A stretch of DNA of 64,000 bases, from assembly GCF_037201975.1 (NCBI RefSeq), contig NZ_CP147520.1:4526001-4590000 (forward strand), in the 5' to 3' direction. The stretch's first letter is position 1, and each line of letters begins with the position of its first letter. The translations under genes were made by a program, and so were the position numbers. Origin of the DNA: Streptomyces sp. TG1A-60. Lineage in GTDB: Bacteria > Actinomycetota > Actinomycetes > Streptomycetales > Streptomycetaceae. Shown in pieces: positions 62,504 to 64,000 of this stretch. The notes below the pieces were generated by a model that did no database searches, had not been told where the DNA came from, and saw only the letters and a program-made list of their open reading frames with translations.

Positions 62504-64000
62504 CTACGCCGGGAACCGCCGGTCCACCCACCGCCACAGGAACTCCAGCAGGGCCGACGCCCCCGCCGCGATGCCGACCGCCAGCCACGGCATCGTCGTG
62601 CCGACCAGCCGGAGGGCGAAGAAGTCCTGGAGCCAGGGGACGACGAGGACGAGGAGGAAGCCGGTGGCCATGGCGGCGACGAGGCCGAGGCGCCACCAGG
62701 TGTACGGGCGGGCGATGATGGCCAGCACCCACAGGGAGATCAGGAAGAGGGTCAGGGTGGCCGCACTGGTCTCGGCGGCCAACGCGCCCTCGCCCGAGTA
62801 GTGGTGACGGGCGATCAGATAGGTGGCGAAGGTGGCCAGCGCCGCCAGTACGCCCCCCGGGATCGCGTACCGCATGACCCGCCGTACGAAGTGCGGTCTC
62901 GCGCGTTCCTTGTTGGGTGCCAGGGCGAGGAAGAAGGCCGGGACGCCGATCGTCAGGGTGGCGAGGAGGGTCAGGTGGCGGGGGAGGAAGGGGTACTCCA
63001 CCTGCCAGCAGACCACCAGGATCGCCAGCAGCACCGAGTACACCGTCTTCACGAGGAAGAGCGTCGCGACGCGGGTGATGTTGCCGATCACCCGGCGGCC
63101 CTCCGCGACCACCGACGGCAGCGTCGCGAAGCTGTTGTTCAGCAGGACGATCTGGGCGACCGCTCGCGTCGCCTCCGAGCCCGAACCCATCGCCACACCG
63201 ATGTCGGCGTCCTTCAGGGCCAGCACGTCGTTCACGCCGTCGCCGGTCATCGCGACCGTGTGGCCGTGGGACTGGAGGGCGCCGACCATGTCCCGCTTCT
63301 GCTGCGGGGTGACCCGGCCGAAGACCGTGCCGGAGTCCAGCGCCCCCGCCATGTCGTCCCGCTCGGCGGGGAGCCGGCGGGCGTCCACCACGGCACCCGT
63401 CAGGCCCAGCTTTCCGGCCACCGCGCCGACCGAGACCGCGTTGTCGCCGGAGATGACCTTCGCCCGTACGTTCTGCTCCTCGAAGTAGCGGAGGGTGTCG
63501 GCGGCGTCGGGTCGCAGCCGCTGTTCGAGGACGACCAGGGCGGCGGGGTGCGCGCTCCGGGCGACCTCGGGATCGTCCAGGTCACCGGTCACCCGGGCGA
63601 GCAGCAGGACGCGCAGCCCCTCCTCGTTCAGCCGCTCGGTCTCGGTGAGGGCCGGGTCGTCGTCGGGGAGCAGGACGTCGGGGGCGCCGAGCAGCCAGGT
63701 GCTGGACCCGCCGTCGCCCTCGCCGAAGGACGCGCCGCTGTACTTGCGGGCCGAGGAGAAGGGCAGCGACCCGGTACGGCGCCAGTCCTCGCCGTCGTCC
63801 GGGCAGGCGTCGATGACGGCCCGCAGCGACGCGTTCGGCCGGGGGTCCGACGCACCGAGGGCGCCGAGGACCCTTCGTACGTACGACTCGTCGACGCCGT
63901 TGAGGGGGCGCAGCTCGGTGACGTCCATGCCGCCCTCGGTGAGGGTGCCCGTCTTGTCGAGGCAGACGGTGTCGACGCGGGCCAGGCCCTCGATGGCCGG
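62504..64000 (-). CDS. Cation-transporting P-type ATPase (CtpE-like), 5' end outside window
   Basis: The last ~498 codons of a P-type ATPase; the gene runs off the right edge. The phosphorylation site DKTGTLTE is at 63944-63958 on the minus strand, followed by the nucleotide-binding domain (MTGDGVNDVLALKDADIGVAMGSGSEATRAVA, here only marking the hinge) and six C-terminal helices. The family resemblance is closest to actinobacterial CtpE, a calcium importer, but the N-terminal metal-site helices are not in view. An internal ATG at 63928 is not the start: homology continues beyond it. Confidence 0.9.
   Translation of the reverse strand, partial: PAIEGLARVDTVCLDKTGTLTEGGMDVTELRPLNGVDESYVRRVLGALGASDPRPNASLRAVIDACPDDGEDWRRTGSLPFSSARKYSGASFGEGDGGSSTWLLGAPDVLLPDDDPALTETERLNEEGLRVLLLARVTGDLDDPEVARSAHPAALVVLEQRLRPDAADTLRYFEEQNVRAKVISGDNAVSVGAVAGKLGLTGAVVDARRLPAERDDMAGALDSGTVFGRVTPQQKRDMVGALQSHGHTVAMTGDGVNDVLALKDADIGVAMGSGSEATRAVAQIVLLNNSFATLPSVVAEGRRVIGNITRVATLFLVKTVYSVLLAILVVCWQVEYPFLPRHLTLLATLTIGVPAFFLALAPNKERARPHFVRRVMRYAIPGGVLAALATFATYLIARHHYSGEGALAAETSAATLTLFLISLWVLAIIARPYTWWRLGLVAAMATGFLLVLVVPWLQDFFALRLVGTTMPWLAVGIAAGASALLEFLWRWVDRRFPA

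Noticed and set aside
63928..63930. ATG at 63928 (minus) as start of the P-type ATPase
   Set aside because: The phosphorylation motif DKTGT lies upstream of it, so the gene must begin beyond the right edge.

Overview
The window is a high-GC (about 70% or more) actinobacterial chromosome segment that I read as a Streptomyces core region. The reasons are the strong G/C bias at third codon positions, the gene order (terD, arfB, cdgB, nagA-nagK, otsB/otsA, gpgS, thrC, csp, groEL2, murQ/rpiR, mqnD/mqnB), frequent GTG starts, several -10 boxes placed 6-7 nt before a start codon (leaderless transcripts), and two CIRCE operators before groEL2. Species cannot be fixed from the sequence alone. No tRNA, rRNA or CRISPR array was seen.

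Layout. 0-6 kb: TerD stress protein, the ribosome-rescue hydrolase ArfB, a flavin reductase, the diguanylate cyclase CdgB behind a perfect Crp-type palindrome, and a membrane-anchored carbohydrate-binding protein. 6-10 kb: GlcNAc catabolism (nagK-nagA) diverging from a sugar-binding lipoprotein across two DasR-like dre elements. 10-14 kb: trehalose synthesis (otsB, otsA) and glucosyl-3-phosphoglycerate synthase, i.e. compatible-solute genes. 13.7-18.4 kb: a SAM riboswitch driving thrC and a MoaD/CysO-type sulfur carrier, a cold-shock protein and groEL2.

19.7-35 kb looks like an accessory island. A LacI regulator, an ABC sugar importer (binding protein plus two permeases), and GH3, GH32 and secreted multidomain GH30 glycosidases all point the same way. 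It is flanked by debris: a possible small orphan gene on the left, and on the right a 5'-truncated second GH32 gene, a TniQ-like remnant, and DUF397 and PIN fragments that meet back to back. The likely model is that the Tat-exported GH30 cuts a polysaccharide outside, the importer takes up oligosaccharides, and intracellular GH3/GH32 enzymes finish them under LacI control.

35-64 kb returns to core content: MurNAc-6-P recycling (murQ, rpiR), DUF4031 and a fused MDMPI-GNAT protein, an HD protein behind an eight-copy heptamer array, an NPP1-like secreted protein, a HelD/HelR-type RNA polymerase-associated ATPase, an XPB-family helicase with its usual partner (a broken recombinase gene lies between them), futalosine-pathway menaquinone genes (mqnD, mqnB), an MFS transporter, DUF3027, a large sacsin/HSP90-type GHKL ATPase, a MOSC protein, a secreted Ig-like protein and, cut by the right edge, a CtpE-like P-type ATPase. 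Several intergenic gaps carry related copies of a GC-rich dispersed element.
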